Assembly (NCBI RefSeq): GCF_900111485.1
Contig: NZ_FOIC01000006.1
Span: 62,001 to 126,000, forward strand
DNA length: 64,000 nt
Source of the DNA: Natrinema hispanicum
GTDB lineage: Archaea > Halobacteriota > Halobacteria > Halobacteriales > Natrialbaceae
Direction: 5' to 3'
Below the pieces are notes generated by a model that searched no databases, was not told the DNA's origin, and saw only the letters and a program-made list of their open reading frames with translations. Position 1 is the first letter of the stretch; every line of letters starts with the position of its first letter. Of the stretch, positions 1 to 9,376 are shown piece after piece. A program made the position numbers and the translations under genes.

Positions 1-126
1 GACGCGCTCGTCCGCACGCTCGAGAAGTTCGCCACGGAGGCGGCCGCGACGGACGACCCACGATACGCACGGGAGTGTCTCGAGGCGGCGCGCGAGGCCG
101 GCGAGACGCTGTCCACCTTGCGCTGA
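1..126 (+). CDS. C-terminal end of an unidentified protein (partial)
   Basis: Reading frame 1 is open from the window edge to a TGA at 124-126 and gives the last 41 residues of a protein. The tail is Ala/Glu-rich and looks helical, with acidic haloarchaeal composition (for example YARECLEAAREAGETL). No motif is visible, so I cannot name the family. The real start lies upstream of the window. A PAP2 gene follows on the same strand after a 282-bp gap. Confidence 0.6.
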   Translation, partial: DALVRTLEKFATEAAATDDPRYARECLEAAREAGETLSTLR

Positions 127-408
127 CAGCTAACGGCGCTCGAGACGGTCGGACTGCTTCCTGGACGTTCTTTCCTGTGAGAATGTGCGTGTCGTTTCGT
201 CGATCAGTACGCGACTCTCTACACCCAATATGACAGATATGAACTACATCACTAGATATATATTTGATAGTATGGTGTGCCATAACATCGCTCGAACGTG
301 GGCCAGATCGGCCGCTGTGTCGGTCGTGTGCCGGGTCGACACCGATTCCACCCTCCATGTACCGGCCCGCGGTCGCTCACCGACCCACGGAGAGAGGAGA
401 CCCTACCG

Positions 409-1260
409 ATGGCACTTGGATTCGTCGTATTACTCACGGTACTCGTCGTTTGTATCGGCTTGCTCGGGACCACTGCGATCTGTCTCGACCGAACCGCCCT
501 GAAACGGACGGCGGCCGACTACGACCGCCGGCTCGCCGAAATATCGCCGTATCTCGGCGTCGCGGGGGTATTCTTCCTCGCAAAACGAGCAACCCACGGC
601 CATAGTTTACGGATCTCGCGCGCGCTCGACTGGGATCTCACCGCGGAAATCTACGCTCTCGAAGGGGAGTTCGTTGCAGTCCTCCAGGACGTCGTTCCCC
701 ATACAGTCACGCTCGAGTTCTTCTCGGCGATGTACATGTTTGGGTTCCCATTCCTGCTGGTGACTGGCCCCATCCTCTATTTCCTGTTGCCGTCCCAGCG
801 CCACCTCAAGGAACTCCTCTTGGCATACGTGTTCAACTATCTGATCGGCTCGCTCTGTTATACGCTCTTTATCGTCTATGGGCCGCGCAATCACCTCTCG
901 TCCGTCGACGGCCTGATGTATTCCTTTTACCCGCAGACTCAGGAAGTCACTGCGGCAGTATCGGCGAACACGAACGTCTTCCCCTCGCTGCACACGTCAC
1001 TGGCGGTCGTCGTCATGCTATTCGCCTGGCGCTCGCGCGAGGAGTACCCACGATGGTTCCAGATCGCGTCGTTCGTGACGATCTGTGTCGTCTTCTCGAC
1101 GATGTACCTCGGGATCCACTGGCTGATCGACGTCATCGCAGGCATTCTCCTCGCCGTCGGGAGCGTTATCGCGGCCGAACGGATCGTCACCCGTGCGGAG
1201 GGAGCGGCCGGCTCCGTTCCTCCAAGCGAGGATAGCATCGCGTCCGACGCGAGCGATTGA
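409..1260 (+). CDS. PAP2 superfamily membrane phosphatase / phosphotransferase
   Basis: A 283-residue integral membrane protein. An FPSLHTS motif at about residues 191-197 and an STMYLGIHWLIDVIAG stretch at about 230-244 match the second and third phosphatase signature blocks of PAP2 enzymes; His195, His237 and Asp241 are the likely catalytic residues. About six hydrophobic segments surround them. The spacing and the PSLHTS variant resemble the inositol-phosphorylceramide synthase/Aur1-like branch, so a lipid phosphatase or phospho-head-group transferase is likely; the substrate is unknown. The open frame extends to 298, but that extension is Arg/Pro-rich and unlike the rest. I chose the ATG at 409, which is preceded by GGAGA. 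An AT-rich TATA-like stretch lies further up at about 254-268. Confidence 0.8.
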   Translation: MALGFVVLLTVLVVCIGLLGTTAICLDRTALKRTAADYDRRLAEISPYLGVAGVFFLAKRATHGHSLRISRALDWDLTAEIYALEGEFVAVLQDVVPHTVTLEFFSAMYMFGFPFLLVTGPILYFLLPSQRHLKELLLAYVFNYLIGSLCYTLFIVYGPRNHLSSVDGLMYSFYPQTQEVTAAVSANTNVFPSLHTSLAVVVMLFAWRSREEYPRWFQIASFVTICVVFSTMYLGIHWLIDVIAGILLAVGSVIAAERIVTRAEGAAGSVPPSEDSIASDASD

Positions 1261-1280
1261 TTGCCGTTGCCTCGGCTGTC

Positions 1281-3713
1281 TTATCCAGTATAGTCGCTGC
1301 CGATCACTTCTCGAATCCGCTCGGCAGTCACCTGTCCGACGCCGTCGGCATCCTGTAACTCGTCTTCGGTCGCGATCATCATTTCCTCGACCGTGCCGAA
1401 CTCCTCGAGAAGCGACCGCGCGGTGACGGGGCCGATCTCGGCGATCGAGGCGACGACGTACTCCTGTTGCTCGCTTAACGTCTTGGTGCCTTTCTCGCCG
1501 TGGACCGACACCTCTCGGTCGGCGGTCGCCTGTTCGCGGCCGGCGATTACGGCGAGCAGTTCCGTCGTGTCGGCCTCGCTTTCGGTCCGTAGAACGCTCG
1601 CCCCGAAGTCGACCGCAAGACTCGAGAGTGCGCCCCGAATCGCGTTCGGATGAATGTCCCGCTGTTCGTACAGCCCCTCGCCCTCGACGACGACGATCGG
1701 CCGCGAGTAGTGTCGCGCCATCGCACCGACCTGCTCGAAGACCGACCGGTCGCCCCCGACCAGCGAGTCGACGAAGTCGGCGACGGACTTGCGCTCGACG
1801 ACCACCCGATCCGACAGGACGTAGTCGCCGACATCGAGCGTCTCGAGGCTGATCTCGATCTCCTCGCGGCGCGAGAGATCGCGGGCGATGTTGGCGTCCA
1901 TCTCGCGCTGGTCGGCGACGATTTCGACGGTCTCACCCTCGGCGTGTGGCTCGTGGGTTTCGACCTCGCCGTCCTCGTTCGGCTCTGTCTCTTCGTCGGC
2001 AAATTCCTGTAAGCCTGGCTGGTCTGCAACCCCCTCGCTTCCGGTGGAAGAATCGCCGACGGCGTCGGTGTTGCCGCCGTTTCCGTCTACTTTCACCCCG
2101 CACTCACTGTCGGCTTCGCCCTCGAAATCGGCCAGTGACTGCTGGGAGTCGTCGAGTTCGTTCTCGAGCTCGTCGGCCATCCCTTTCAGATCGCGCAGCT
2201 CGCTTTCCATCTCCTTTTCGCGCCGTCGGGAGATCCAGAAATAGGCCTCGTCGCGGGTATCCTCGGCCATCAGGACGACGACGCGGCCCTCCGACTGGCG
2301 GCCGGTCCGGCCCTTGCGCTGGATCGACCGGATCGCGGTTGGAACGGGTTCGTAAAAGAGCACGAGGTCGACCTCCGGGACGTCCAGCCCCTCCTCGGCG
2401 ACGGACGTCGAGACGAGCACCTCGAATTCGCCTGCGCGAAACTCGTCTAAGACGTCCTGTTGTTGTTTCTGGGTCATGCCGTCGGAGCCCTCGCGATCGC
2501 CCTGCCCGACGAACCGTTTCGCGTCGAAGCTCTCACTCAAGAAGTCCGTCAGCGCCTCGGCCGTATCGCGGGACTCGGTGAAGACGATCACGCGTTCACC
2601 GCCCTCGAGGCCCAGTGTCTCTGCCAGCAGCATCCGCGCTTTCCGATATTTGGGATGGAGCTCGTCGAAACTCTCGGCTTTCCGCATAGCCTCGCGGACG
2701 CGCGGGTCCGAGACCATCCGTTGGCTCGCCTTCGATGCCCCTGACGAGCGGGCCTGGTTGCGCTGGCGCTCGAAGTATCGCCGCAGGGCCTCGACGCTCT
2801 GGGTTTCGACCAGCGTGACGGCCTGCCGGAGTTTCATCACCTCGGCGTGGACCGACATCCCTTCGAACCCCTCCGACTGGTCGTTGTTGATCAGCTGCTG
2901 CAGTTCCGCCCGCATCCGATTGAGGTCTTTCTGGGACTGATCTGGCTGGGTCGACTTCGCCACGCCCAGTTCCTTGAGCTTCTCGAGGCGGTCTTTGATG
3001 ACTTCGTTCAGCGCGTCCCGGATCTCGAGGACTTCATCTGGAAGGTCGATACGTTCCCACTCGACCTCGGTGTCGTGGGTAAACTCCTCGACGTCGGCGT
3101 CCTCTTCGGTCATTACCTCGACCTCCGCGATGCCGAGGTTTTCACAGACCTCGAGAATGGCCTCCTCGTCGCCGCCGGGCGAGGCCGACATCCCTGTCAC
3201 GAGCGGCTGCTGAGCGTCAGCGTGGTACCGTTCGGCGATGTAGTTGTAGGCGTAGTCGCCGGTCGCGCGGTGGCACTCGTCGAAGGTGATGTGGCTCACG
3301 TCCGCAAGCGAGATGCGGCTCCCGACGAGATCGTTTTCGATCACCTGTGGGGTCGCCATCACGACAGTCGCCTCCGTCCACAGTTCGGCGCGGTCGTCCG
3401 GGCTCACGTCGCCGGTGAAGACGACGATTTCCTCGTCAGGAATCTGGAGGGCCTCCCGGTAGAAGTCTGCGTGTTGCTGGACGAGGGGTTTCGTCGGCGC
3501 GAGCATCAGGGATTTGCCGCCGACCTCGTCGAGTCGCCGGGCCGTGACCAGCAAGCTCACCGTCGTCTTCCCCAACCCCGTGGGGAGACAGACGAGCGTG
3601 TGGTGATTTGCGGCCGTCCCTGCGAGTTTCAGCTGGTAGAGCCGGCGCTCTAAGAAGTCGGACTCGAGCAGCGGATGCTCGATCGACGCGACGTCCTCGT
3701 CCGTCGTTGCCAT
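1281..3713 (-). CDS. hef: Hef: SF2 helicase fused to XPF/ERCC4 nuclease
   Basis: An 810-residue archaeal Hef, which processes stalled replication forks and branched DNA. The N-terminal helicase has PTGLGKT (about 44-50), a FDECHR DEAH-type box, MSASPG and the QRKGRTGR motif VI. An acidic Gly/Asp/Glu-rich linker follows at about 525-600. The nuclease domain carries the XPF signature GDYVLSDRVVVERKSVADF, with the catalytic ERK. The C-terminus has two helix-hairpin-helix elements (EFGTVEEMM, DADGVGQVTAERI). All active-site motifs are present, so I expect both activities. The gene is convergent with the PAP2 gene, 20 bases away. Hjc, encoded at 43.4 kb, is the other Holliday-structure enzyme in the window. 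Confidence 0.95.
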   Translation of the reverse strand: MATTDEDVASIEHPLLESDFLERRLYQLKLAGTAANHHTLVCLPTGLGKTTVSLLVTARRLDEVGGKSLMLAPTKPLVQQHADFYREALQIPDEEIVVFTGDVSPDDRAELWTEATVVMATPQVIENDLVGSRISLADVSHITFDECHRATGDYAYNYIAERYHADAQQPLVTGMSASPGGDEEAILEVCENLGIAEVEVMTEEDADVEEFTHDTEVEWERIDLPDEVLEIRDALNEVIKDRLEKLKELGVAKSTQPDQSQKDLNRMRAELQQLINNDQSEGFEGMSVHAEVMKLRQAVTLVETQSVEALRRYFERQRNQARSSGASKASQRMVSDPRVREAMRKAESFDELHPKYRKARMLLAETLGLEGGERVIVFTESRDTAEALTDFLSESFDAKRFVGQGDREGSDGMTQKQQQDVLDEFRAGEFEVLVSTSVAEEGLDVPEVDLVLFYEPVPTAIRSIQRKGRTGRQSEGRVVVLMAEDTRDEAYFWISRRREKEMESELRDLKGMADELENELDDSQQSLADFEGEADSECGVKVDGNGGNTDAVGDSSTGSEGVADQPGLQEFADEETEPNEDGEVETHEPHAEGETVEIVADQREMDANIARDLSRREEIEISLETLDVGDYVLSDRVVVERKSVADFVDSLVGGDRSVFEQVGAMARHYSRPIVVVEGEGLYEQRDIHPNAIRGALSSLAVDFGASVLRTESEADTTELLAVIAGREQATADREVSVHGEKGTKTLSEQQEYVVASIAEIGPVTARSLLEEFGTVEEMMIATEDELQDADGVGQVTAERIREVIGSDYTG

Positions 3714-3818
3714 TGGCAGCGATTCGATGCGGGCGCTGTTAAGGATTGAGATAGCACGGTGAAAGTGGTCTCGCGGCTGCGGGGCCGCTGGACCGAAATA
3801 CAGTCGAGTTAGGCTACT

Positions 3819-3827
3819 GGTATAAAT
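3819..3827 (+). promoter_or_regulatory. TATA-like box for tspO
   Basis: GGTATAAATCG is centred about 28 bases before the ATG at 3851. This matches an archaeal TATA box and implies a leaderless or nearly leaderless transcript. Confidence 0.5.
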
Positions 3828-3850
3828 CGAACGACAGCATAGAACGTGAT

Positions 3851-4351
3851 ATGGAAACCCGAACGATCCGCCAACGCCTCCCGGACCTCGGGTCGATCCT
3901 CACCGCGATCGGCTTCGTCCTGCTGGTCAATCTCGTCGGGGCGGCACCGAGTGCGATCGGGTCGCCCAACACGCCGTGGTTTCGTGCCCTCGAGAAACCG
4001 TGGTTTTATCCGCCAACGATCGCGTTCCCGGTCGTCTGGACGCTGTTGTTTACGCTACTTGGCGTTGCGCTGTGGCTGGTCTGGCGCAGTGACGCTGGCG
4101 GCCGGCGGCTCGCACTGGGACTGTTCGCCGCCCAGATGCTGGTCAACGTCGTCTGGACACCGACGTTTTTCGCGCTCGAGGCACCGCTGGCTGCGTTCGG
4201 TATCATCGTCGTCCTCTGGGTGCTCGTCCTCGGAACGATCCTCGCGTTCCGACGAGTCGACCGCCGTGGAGCAGCCTTGCTCGTGCCGTATCTCGCGTGG
4301 ATCACCTTCGCTGCCGTGCTCAACTTCGAACTCTGGCGGCTGAACGCCTAG
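3851..4351 (+). CDS. tspO: TspO/MBR family tryptophan-rich sensory protein
   Basis: A 166-residue five-helix membrane protein of the TspO/mitochondrial benzodiazepine receptor family. Diagnostic stretches are PWFRALEKPWFYPP near residue 45, the FPVVWTLLF helix that follows, the NVVWTPTFFAL segment and a C-terminal WITFAAVLNFELWRLN. These proteins bind porphyrins and in haloarchaea occur near carotenoid or tetrapyrrole functions; no such neighbour is present here. A TATA-like box 28 bases upstream supports the ATG at 3851. The gene is convergent with the MFS gene, with a 24-base gap. Confidence 0.92.
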   Translation: METRTIRQRLPDLGSILTAIGFVLLVNLVGAAPSAIGSPNTPWFRALEKPWFYPPTIAFPVVWTLLFTLLGVALWLVWRSDAGGRRLALGLFAAQMLVNVVWTPTFFALEAPLAAFGIIVVLWVLVLGTILAFRRVDRRGAALLVPYLAWITFAAVLNFELWRLNA

Positions 4352-4375
4352 GCGGGCCTGTCACGTGACGGCCAC

Positions 4376-5587
4376 TCACTGCTCCGGGAGCCACCACGTC
4401 AACACCACCGCGACCGCCACGAGACTGGCGAGCGCGAAATACCCCTCGTCGAAATAGCCTCGATCCGCGAGCGCACCGAACAGGACCGGACTCGCTGCGC
4501 CGGTGGTCATGTAGACGGTTCGCAGAAAGCCCAGCCCGGTTCCCTGCATGTCTGAGGGAAACGCCGCGGTCATGTACGGCAGGGTGATCGTCCCGTAGCC
4601 GAGGATGCTCGAGAGGAATATCGTCCCGACAACGAGCGGCCAAAAGCCCTCGAGAAACGGCAGCGCGACCAGCGACACGACGATGACACCGAGCACGGGT
4701 GGCAGCGCTGTTCGAATCCCGAACCGGTCGTAGAGCCGGCCAGTCAGCGGCTGGACGACGATTCCAGTCGCGAAAAAGGCGCTGAATAGCCCGGTCGCGA
4801 CCCCTTCCGAGAACCCCTTGATCTCGATCAGGTAGGTCGGATAGAAGCCTGTAACCGCCTGCCAGACACAGTAGGTCAGGATCTGGATCGCGGTCACGGT
4901 GACGATCTCCGGCCGACGCAGTTGCGAGGCGACGTAGCGTGCCGTCTCGACGGAGACGCTGTCGACGGCACTGGTCGCGTTCGAGGTGCGGGCGGGGACG
5001 ACGAGTCGGAGACCGACGGCCACGGCGACGAAGGCAGGAACGACGAGGCCGAAGCCGTACTGCCAGGCAAACGCCGAGGCGATGCCGCCGGCCGCAAGCG
5101 GGAGGACGGTGTTGCCGACTTGGCCTGCCGCCATCGTGATCCCGATCGCGGTCCCGTCGTTGTCGGGAAAGATATCCGAGAGCGTCGTAAACCGGGCGAC
5201 GCCGTACAATGCCGTCCCGAAGCCGAATGCTGCCGTCGCGAGGTAGACGACCGGCGCGGAGCCAGCGACGGCGACGAGACCGAGTGCGACCGCCGAGATC
5301 GCCGTACTCGCGACGAGGACGTTTCCCTCGCCGAATCGATCGGCAAGCAGCCCGCCCGGAAGCTGTCCGAGCGCATACCAGAGCCAGAGTACGGTCAGCA
5401 GGAAGCCGGCCGTCGTCAGATCCAGCCCGTAGCTCTCCCGGAGATACGGGAGCAACACCGGATACGCGAGCCGGACGCCGATCGAGAGGAACCAACCGGC
5501 AGCGACGGCACTCAGGATTTCGCCGCGCCCGTCCGTGAGAAAGCTGCGGACGGTCGCGAGTCGATGTGTCGTTCTCGAGCGCGCCAC
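4376..5587 (-). CDS. MFS transporter
   Basis: A 403-residue major facilitator superfamily permease with about 12 hydrophobic segments in two six-helix halves. The loop between helices 2 and 3 reads GQLPGGLLADRFGEGNV, a recognisable MFS motif A; the equivalent loop in the second half reads VQPLTGRLYDRFGIRTAL. The start codon is GTG. The substrate cannot be told from sequence. It lies between convergent tspO and a dolichol-kinase-like gene on the same strand and is probably transcribed alone. Confidence 0.88.
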   Translation of the reverse strand: MARSRTTHRLATVRSFLTDGRGEILSAVAAGWFLSIGVRLAYPVLLPYLRESYGLDLTTAGFLLTVLWLWYALGQLPGGLLADRFGEGNVLVASTAISAVALGLVAVAGSAPVVYLATAAFGFGTALYGVARFTTLSDIFPDNDGTAIGITMAAGQVGNTVLPLAAGGIASAFAWQYGFGLVVPAFVAVAVGLRLVVPARTSNATSAVDSVSVETARYVASQLRRPEIVTVTAIQILTYCVWQAVTGFYPTYLIEIKGFSEGVATGLFSAFFATGIVVQPLTGRLYDRFGIRTALPPVLGVIVVSLVALPFLEGFWPLVVGTIFLSSILGYGTITLPYMTAAFPSDMQGTGLGFLRTVYMTTGAASPVLFGALADRGYFDEGYFALASLVAVAVVLTWWLPEQ

Positions 5588-5717
5588 GGGTTATCGTATC
5601 CGTTCGTCCGCGGCGGCCTTGAGCGGCCCAGAACGGTACACCCTTGCCGATATCGGAACCGCGATACGACAGCGCGAACGCCCTGCGGCCCTGCTCACTG
5701 CGAGTCCGCGACCGGGA

Positions 5718-6302
5718 TCACGCCGGCACGAACTCGAGGGCCAGCCACGCCAGACAGGCGGCATAAATAGGGATCGTCAGATTGTCGTCGATGATGTAGG
5801 TCCGGATCTCGAGGGTGATGCCATCAGCGAGCGTCGCGCCGAGGGCGGCGATCATCGCGACCGCGAGCGGCAGGAACGGGATCGCAACGACCGTCGAGAC
5901 CAGAAACATCGTAATAAGCACTTTCGGCGGCTTGATCCGCTGGAGGGTGTTGTCCGAGACCGTCCCGCTGATCGGATCGCCCAATGCGAGCATCAACATC
6001 GCGGGGAGGGCGATTGCCGGCTCGAAAACGACCACGACGGCAGCCATGCTGATCAGATATAACGCGTAGGCGGCGGGGTTGTCCTGTTCGTACTCACGGG
6101 TCAACACGTCGTAGAGCCGCCAGTCCAGTCCGACCTGCAGTCGGAGGAACTCGAGGACGAGCGCCCCGGTCGCGAGGAGAACCAGCAGGAGCTGAAACCG
6201 GAACCACGTAAGCCCGAGCTCGAGGGCGTCGGCGAGCAGATAGAGGACGACAAGCCCCGAGCCGCTGGCGTGGACGAGTCGCCGCTTCAGTTCGTCGGCC
6301 AT
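5718..6302 (-). CDS. Dolichol kinase-like (CTP-dependent polyprenol/diacylglycerol kinase family) membrane protein
   Basis: A 194-residue membrane protein with the features of archaeal SEC59/dolichol-kinase-like enzymes: an N-terminal ELKRRLVHASGSGLV helix, the LGDPISGTVSD loop at about residues 112-122 matching the CTP-binding GDxxA/S motif region, and a conserved acidic end (ATLADGITLE, DDNLTIPI). Enzymes of this group phosphorylate polyprenols or diacylglycerol with CTP and feed lipid carriers for glycosylation. The DUF368 lipid-carrier transporter at 61 kb would act in the same broad pathway, but the two genes are not linked. Confidence 0.72.
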   Translation of the reverse strand: MADELKRRLVHASGSGLVVLYLLADALELGLTWFRFQLLLVLLATGALVLEFLRLQVGLDWRLYDVLTREYEQDNPAAYALYLISMAAVVVVFEPAIALPAMLMLALGDPISGTVSDNTLQRIKPPKVLITMFLVSTVVAIPFLPLAVAMIAALGATLADGITLEIRTYIIDDNLTIPIYAACLAWLALEFVPA

Positions 6303-6651
6303 TATGTCGTGGCTCGAGGGAGGTGACCTTCAGTCCGTCGATCACCTCCAACCGTTTACACTGCGCTCCCTTCGGTCGCTCGGTAAAATCTCGAGAGAGC
6401 GAAGCTCTCTCGGACTTCGCGGGAGCTCCGCTCCCGCTTAGGGTTGATCAAAAGCACCGGAAGACGGTCCTGCTCGCTATCGCTCGCAGGCTGCGACTTC
6501 CGAGTCTTCGCTCGCTGCGCTTACGAAGACCACCTCCCTCCGTTTCGGCCCCTTCGGGGCCTTCACATCGGTCGTCGGCCTGCTCGTTCGCCCTTCGGGC
6601 TCACTCGCAGCTGCAACAAAATCTGCACCGCCACCACTGCTACTGTGGTTG
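6303..6651. other. Intergenic region holding an array of short hairpins
   Basis: This 349-bp stretch has no credible gene. It separates two genes on the same strand, glyS and the dolichol-kinase-like gene. Its middle two thirds is a run of short inverted repeats with 3-base loops, listed as a separate repeat feature. The rest is unremarkable. Confidence 0.6.
6392..6600. repeat. Array of about five short palindromes with GAA/TTC/TCC loops
   Basis: Perfect inverted repeats seen directly: CGAGAGAGC-GAA-GCTCTCTCG (6392-6412), GCGGGAGC-TCC-GCTCCCGC (6419-6437), GTCTTCG...CGAAGAC with a 13-base loop (6504-6530), GGCCCC-TTC-GGGGCC (6547-6561) and GCCC-TTC-GGGC (6590-6600). An imperfect one lies at 6469-6490. 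Several share a TTC or GAA triloop. The array follows the glyS stop codon on the minus strand, so it could form stacked hairpins in the glyS 3' end. Its origin and role are unknown. Confidence 0.65.
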
Positions 6652-8427
6652 CTACAATTCCTCGAACTCGAGGTCGCCAGCCCGAATCGCCGACAGCGTC
6701 TCGGCGAGTTCGTCGACTGGCAGGCGCTTCTGGTCGGTCGTATCCCGTTCGCGGACTGTGACGGTCGTCTCGTCCTCTTCGATCGTCTCGTAGTCGACAG
6801 TCACACAGAACGGCGTCCCGACTTCGTCCTGGCGGCGGTAGCGCCGACCGATGTTGCCCGAGTCGTCGTAGGTGACCGACAGCCCCGCCTCGCGCAGGTC
6901 CTCGACGATCTCGTCGGCTTGGGCCTCGAGTTCGTCGTCGCTTTGTAGCGGGAAGACGCCGACGAAGGTGGGCGCGACTTCCGGCTCGAGTTCGAGGAAG
7001 GTGCGGTCCTCGCCGTCGACTTCGTCCTCGCGGTAGGCGTGGTGGAGGACGGTGTAGACCAGCCGGTCGACACCGAAGGAGGGTTCGACGACGTGTGGGG
7101 TGATGTGCTCGCCGGCGATCGTCTCCTCGTCGACCGAAAAGCCGGTCTTCTCGACGGGGATCTCGTGGGTCTCGCCCTCGAGTTCGAATTCGACGGTGTC
7201 GCCGTCGAACGCCTCGCGGTCGCGGGCCGCGAGGTCCTCGAGTTTGCCGACGACGGCCTGTGCGTCGCCGCCGAATTCGGGCCCGAGATAGCTCATGTCG
7301 GGATCGACGGTGGCGCGTTCGACGGTCTGTGGCTCGTCGTACTGCCGGAAGATGGTAAAGCGGTCGCCGGAGTGCTCGGCGTGTTTCGAGAGGTCGTAGT
7401 TGCCCCGATGGGCGAAGCCGGCCATCTCGATCCAGTTGCCGTCGATCTCGCTTTCGGCGTCCCAGCAGTCACTGGCGTAGTGGGCCCGCTCGCCGGCGAG
7501 ATGCTGGCGATAGCGGAACCGGTCCATATCGACGCCGACTGCCTCGTACCACGGCTTTGCGACACCGAGGAAGTACGCGACCCACGGGTCCGTGATGATG
7601 TTTTCGTCGACGGCCTCGCCGATCGTCGTCTCGAAGGCCTCGCCGTCGTCTTTGTTCTGCTCGCTGGCCGGGTAGAGGGTGACCTCGACGTCCTCGACGC
7701 TCGAGAGATCCGGCTCGTCGACTTCGGGGTCGATGAAGTACTCGAGTTCGGCCTGCGTGAATTCTCGGGTCCGGATAATGGATCGCCGTGGGCTGATCTC
7801 GTTGCGGTAGGCGCGGCCGATCTGGGTGACGCCGAAGGGAAGCTGGTTGCGCGCGTACTCTTTGAGGCGGGGGAACTCGACGAAGATACCCTGGGCGGTC
7901 TCGGGGCGCAGGTAGCCGGGATCGGAGTCGCCGGGGCCGATGTTCGTCGCGAACATGAGGTTGAAGTCCTCGACGGCCTGACCCGCCAGCCCGCCACCAC
8001 AGGAGGGACAGACGAGTTCGTACTCGGCGATGACCTCTTCGACTTCGGGAATCTCGAGACTCTCGGCGTCCTCGTACATCGTGTTGTCCTCGACGATGTG
8101 GTCCGCACGATGGCTCTCGCCACAGTCGGGACACTCGACGAGCATGTCGTCGAAGCCGTCGAGATGACCCGAGGCCTCGAAGACGGGTTCGGGCATGATC
8201 GTGGGCGCGTCGATCTCCATGTTCCCCTCCGCGACGGCAAAGCGATCGCGCCAGGCATCCTCGACGTGGCCTTTCAGGGCTGCACCCTGTGGGCCGAAGG
8301 TGTAGAAGCCGCCGACGCCGCCGTAGGCACCCGAGGACTGAAAGAAGTAGCCGCGTCGCTTGGCCAGTTCGACCAGTTTCTCGCTCGTGCTGTCGGTGCT
8401 GTCGTCCGTGTGCTGTTGTTCACTCAT
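6652..8427 (-). CDS. glyS: Glycyl-tRNA synthetase
   Basis: A 591-residue class II synthetase of the alpha-2 (archaeal/eukaryotic) type that charges tRNA-Gly. Visible are the N-terminal block (KRRGYFFQSSGAYGGVGGFY), a zinc site (CPDCGESH ... CPSCGGG), the motif 2 region (QIGRAYRNEISPRR, REFTQAELEYF), motif 3 (PSFGVDRLVYTVL) and a C-terminal anticodon-binding domain beginning near FVGVFPLQSDDE. The frame is open to 8454, but the ATG at 8427 starts the natural MSEQQHTDD protein. It overlaps the end of the upstream CBS gene by 8 bases, so the two are probably co-transcribed. Confidence 0.96.
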   Translation of the reverse strand: MSEQQHTDDSTDSTSEKLVELAKRRGYFFQSSGAYGGVGGFYTFGPQGAALKGHVEDAWRDRFAVAEGNMEIDAPTIMPEPVFEASGHLDGFDDMLVECPDCGESHRADHIVEDNTMYEDAESLEIPEVEEVIAEYELVCPSCGGGLAGQAVEDFNLMFATNIGPGDSDPGYLRPETAQGIFVEFPRLKEYARNQLPFGVTQIGRAYRNEISPRRSIIRTREFTQAELEYFIDPEVDEPDLSSVEDVEVTLYPASEQNKDDGEAFETTIGEAVDENIITDPWVAYFLGVAKPWYEAVGVDMDRFRYRQHLAGERAHYASDCWDAESEIDGNWIEMAGFAHRGNYDLSKHAEHSGDRFTIFRQYDEPQTVERATVDPDMSYLGPEFGGDAQAVVGKLEDLAARDREAFDGDTVEFELEGETHEIPVEKTGFSVDEETIAGEHITPHVVEPSFGVDRLVYTVLHHAYREDEVDGEDRTFLELEPEVAPTFVGVFPLQSDDELEAQADEIVEDLREAGLSVTYDDSGNIGRRYRRQDEVGTPFCVTVDYETIEEDETTVTVRERDTTDQKRLPVDELAETLSAIRAGDLEFEEL

Positions 8428-9274
8428 ACAGTGCCTCCAGGAGATCGATGTCACGGACGATGCCGACGAGGTCTTCGCCCGTGACCAACGGGAGCTGTTC
8501 GATATCGTTGCTGATCATCCGCTGTGCGGCTTCCTGTACCGACATATTGACCGACACCGTCACCACGTCCTCGCTCATGAACTGCCGGACCGGCTCCGTC
8601 GGAATCTCGATGTCCCGGGTCGGGAGATAGCGGCTGCCGACGGCCTTGATCCCCTCCCAGGACCACTCGTCGTCCTGATCGCCGAAGTTATCCCCGGTCG
8701 ACTCCTCGCCCTCGACGATCCGGGCGACATCGATGATGTCGACCTCGGTAAGCACGCCGCTCATCCGGCCATCGTCGTCCAGTGCCACGGTGTAGGGGAC
8801 GTTCGCGTAGGAGAGCCCCCGTTCGGCGACGGGCAGCGGTGCCCCCTCGTAGGTCGTGTTCACGTCCTCGCTGACGTAGGACTCGACGGTGGCGCTGGTC
8901 TCTTGGTCGCCAGTCGCGATCGCGTGGATCACGTCTGTCACCGTGATGATCCCCTCGAACTCGCCGTCGACGACGGGCACGCGCCGTGCGCCTTCCTCAA
9001 CCATCGTCTGGGCGGCGGCCTCGAGGCTCGTCTCGGCAGTCGTCGTCGGCATGTCCTCTTCCATCAGCATGACGAGCTGGTCCTCGTCGGGCTGTTCGAT
9101 CAGCGTCTCCCGCGTGACCAGCCCGCGGTACTCGAGCCCGTCGTCGGTCTCTTTGACGACCGGCACGGACGAGAACGACTGCTCTTGGAGATACTCGAGC
9201 ACGTCGGTCCGGGTGCCCGGCAAGTCGACGGTCACCACGTCCTCGCGAGGCGTCATCGCGTCGGCTACGTTCAT
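8420..9274 (-). CDS. Four-CBS-domain protein
   Basis: A 284-residue cytoplasmic protein built of CBS motifs: one starting MNVADAMTPRED, a second around MEEDMPTTTAETSL, a third around SYVSEDVNTTYEGAPL, and the last beginning QFMSEDVVTVSVNMSVQEAAQRM and ending VTGEDLVGIVRDIDLL. CBS pairs bind adenosyl ligands and act as regulators; the partner is unknown. The long upstream open frame is low-quality sequence. The ATG at 9274 has a TATA-like box about 28 bases before it, which fixes the start. Its last 8 bases overlap glyS, suggesting a shared transcript. Confidence 0.87.
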   Translation of the reverse strand: MNVADAMTPREDVVTVDLPGTRTDVLEYLQEQSFSSVPVVKETDDGLEYRGLVTRETLIEQPDEDQLVMLMEEDMPTTTAETSLEAAAQTMVEEGARRVPVVDGEFEGIITVTDVIHAIATGDQETSATVESYVSEDVNTTYEGAPLPVAERGLSYANVPYTVALDDDGRMSGVLTEVDIIDVARIVEGEESTGDNFGDQDDEWSWEGIKAVGSRYLPTRDIEIPTEPVRQFMSEDVVTVSVNMSVQEAAQRMISNDIEQLPLVTGEDLVGIVRDIDLLEALYE

Positions 9275-9297
9275 ATCCCACCGGTACGGCGAAAATG

Positions 9298-9308
9298 AGT
9301 ATAAACCC
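9298..9308 (-). promoter_or_regulatory. TATA-like box for the CBS-glyS unit
   Basis: On the minus strand the sequence reads GGGTTTATACTC, centred about 28 bases before the ATG at 9274. It supports that start against the longer open frame and a leaderless transcript. Confidence 0.55.
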
Positions 9309-9376
9309 AGTGTTTCACACCCAGAATTGATTTGATTCTCGATCGGTATCGCGAACGGATAGTACGATTCGATGAC

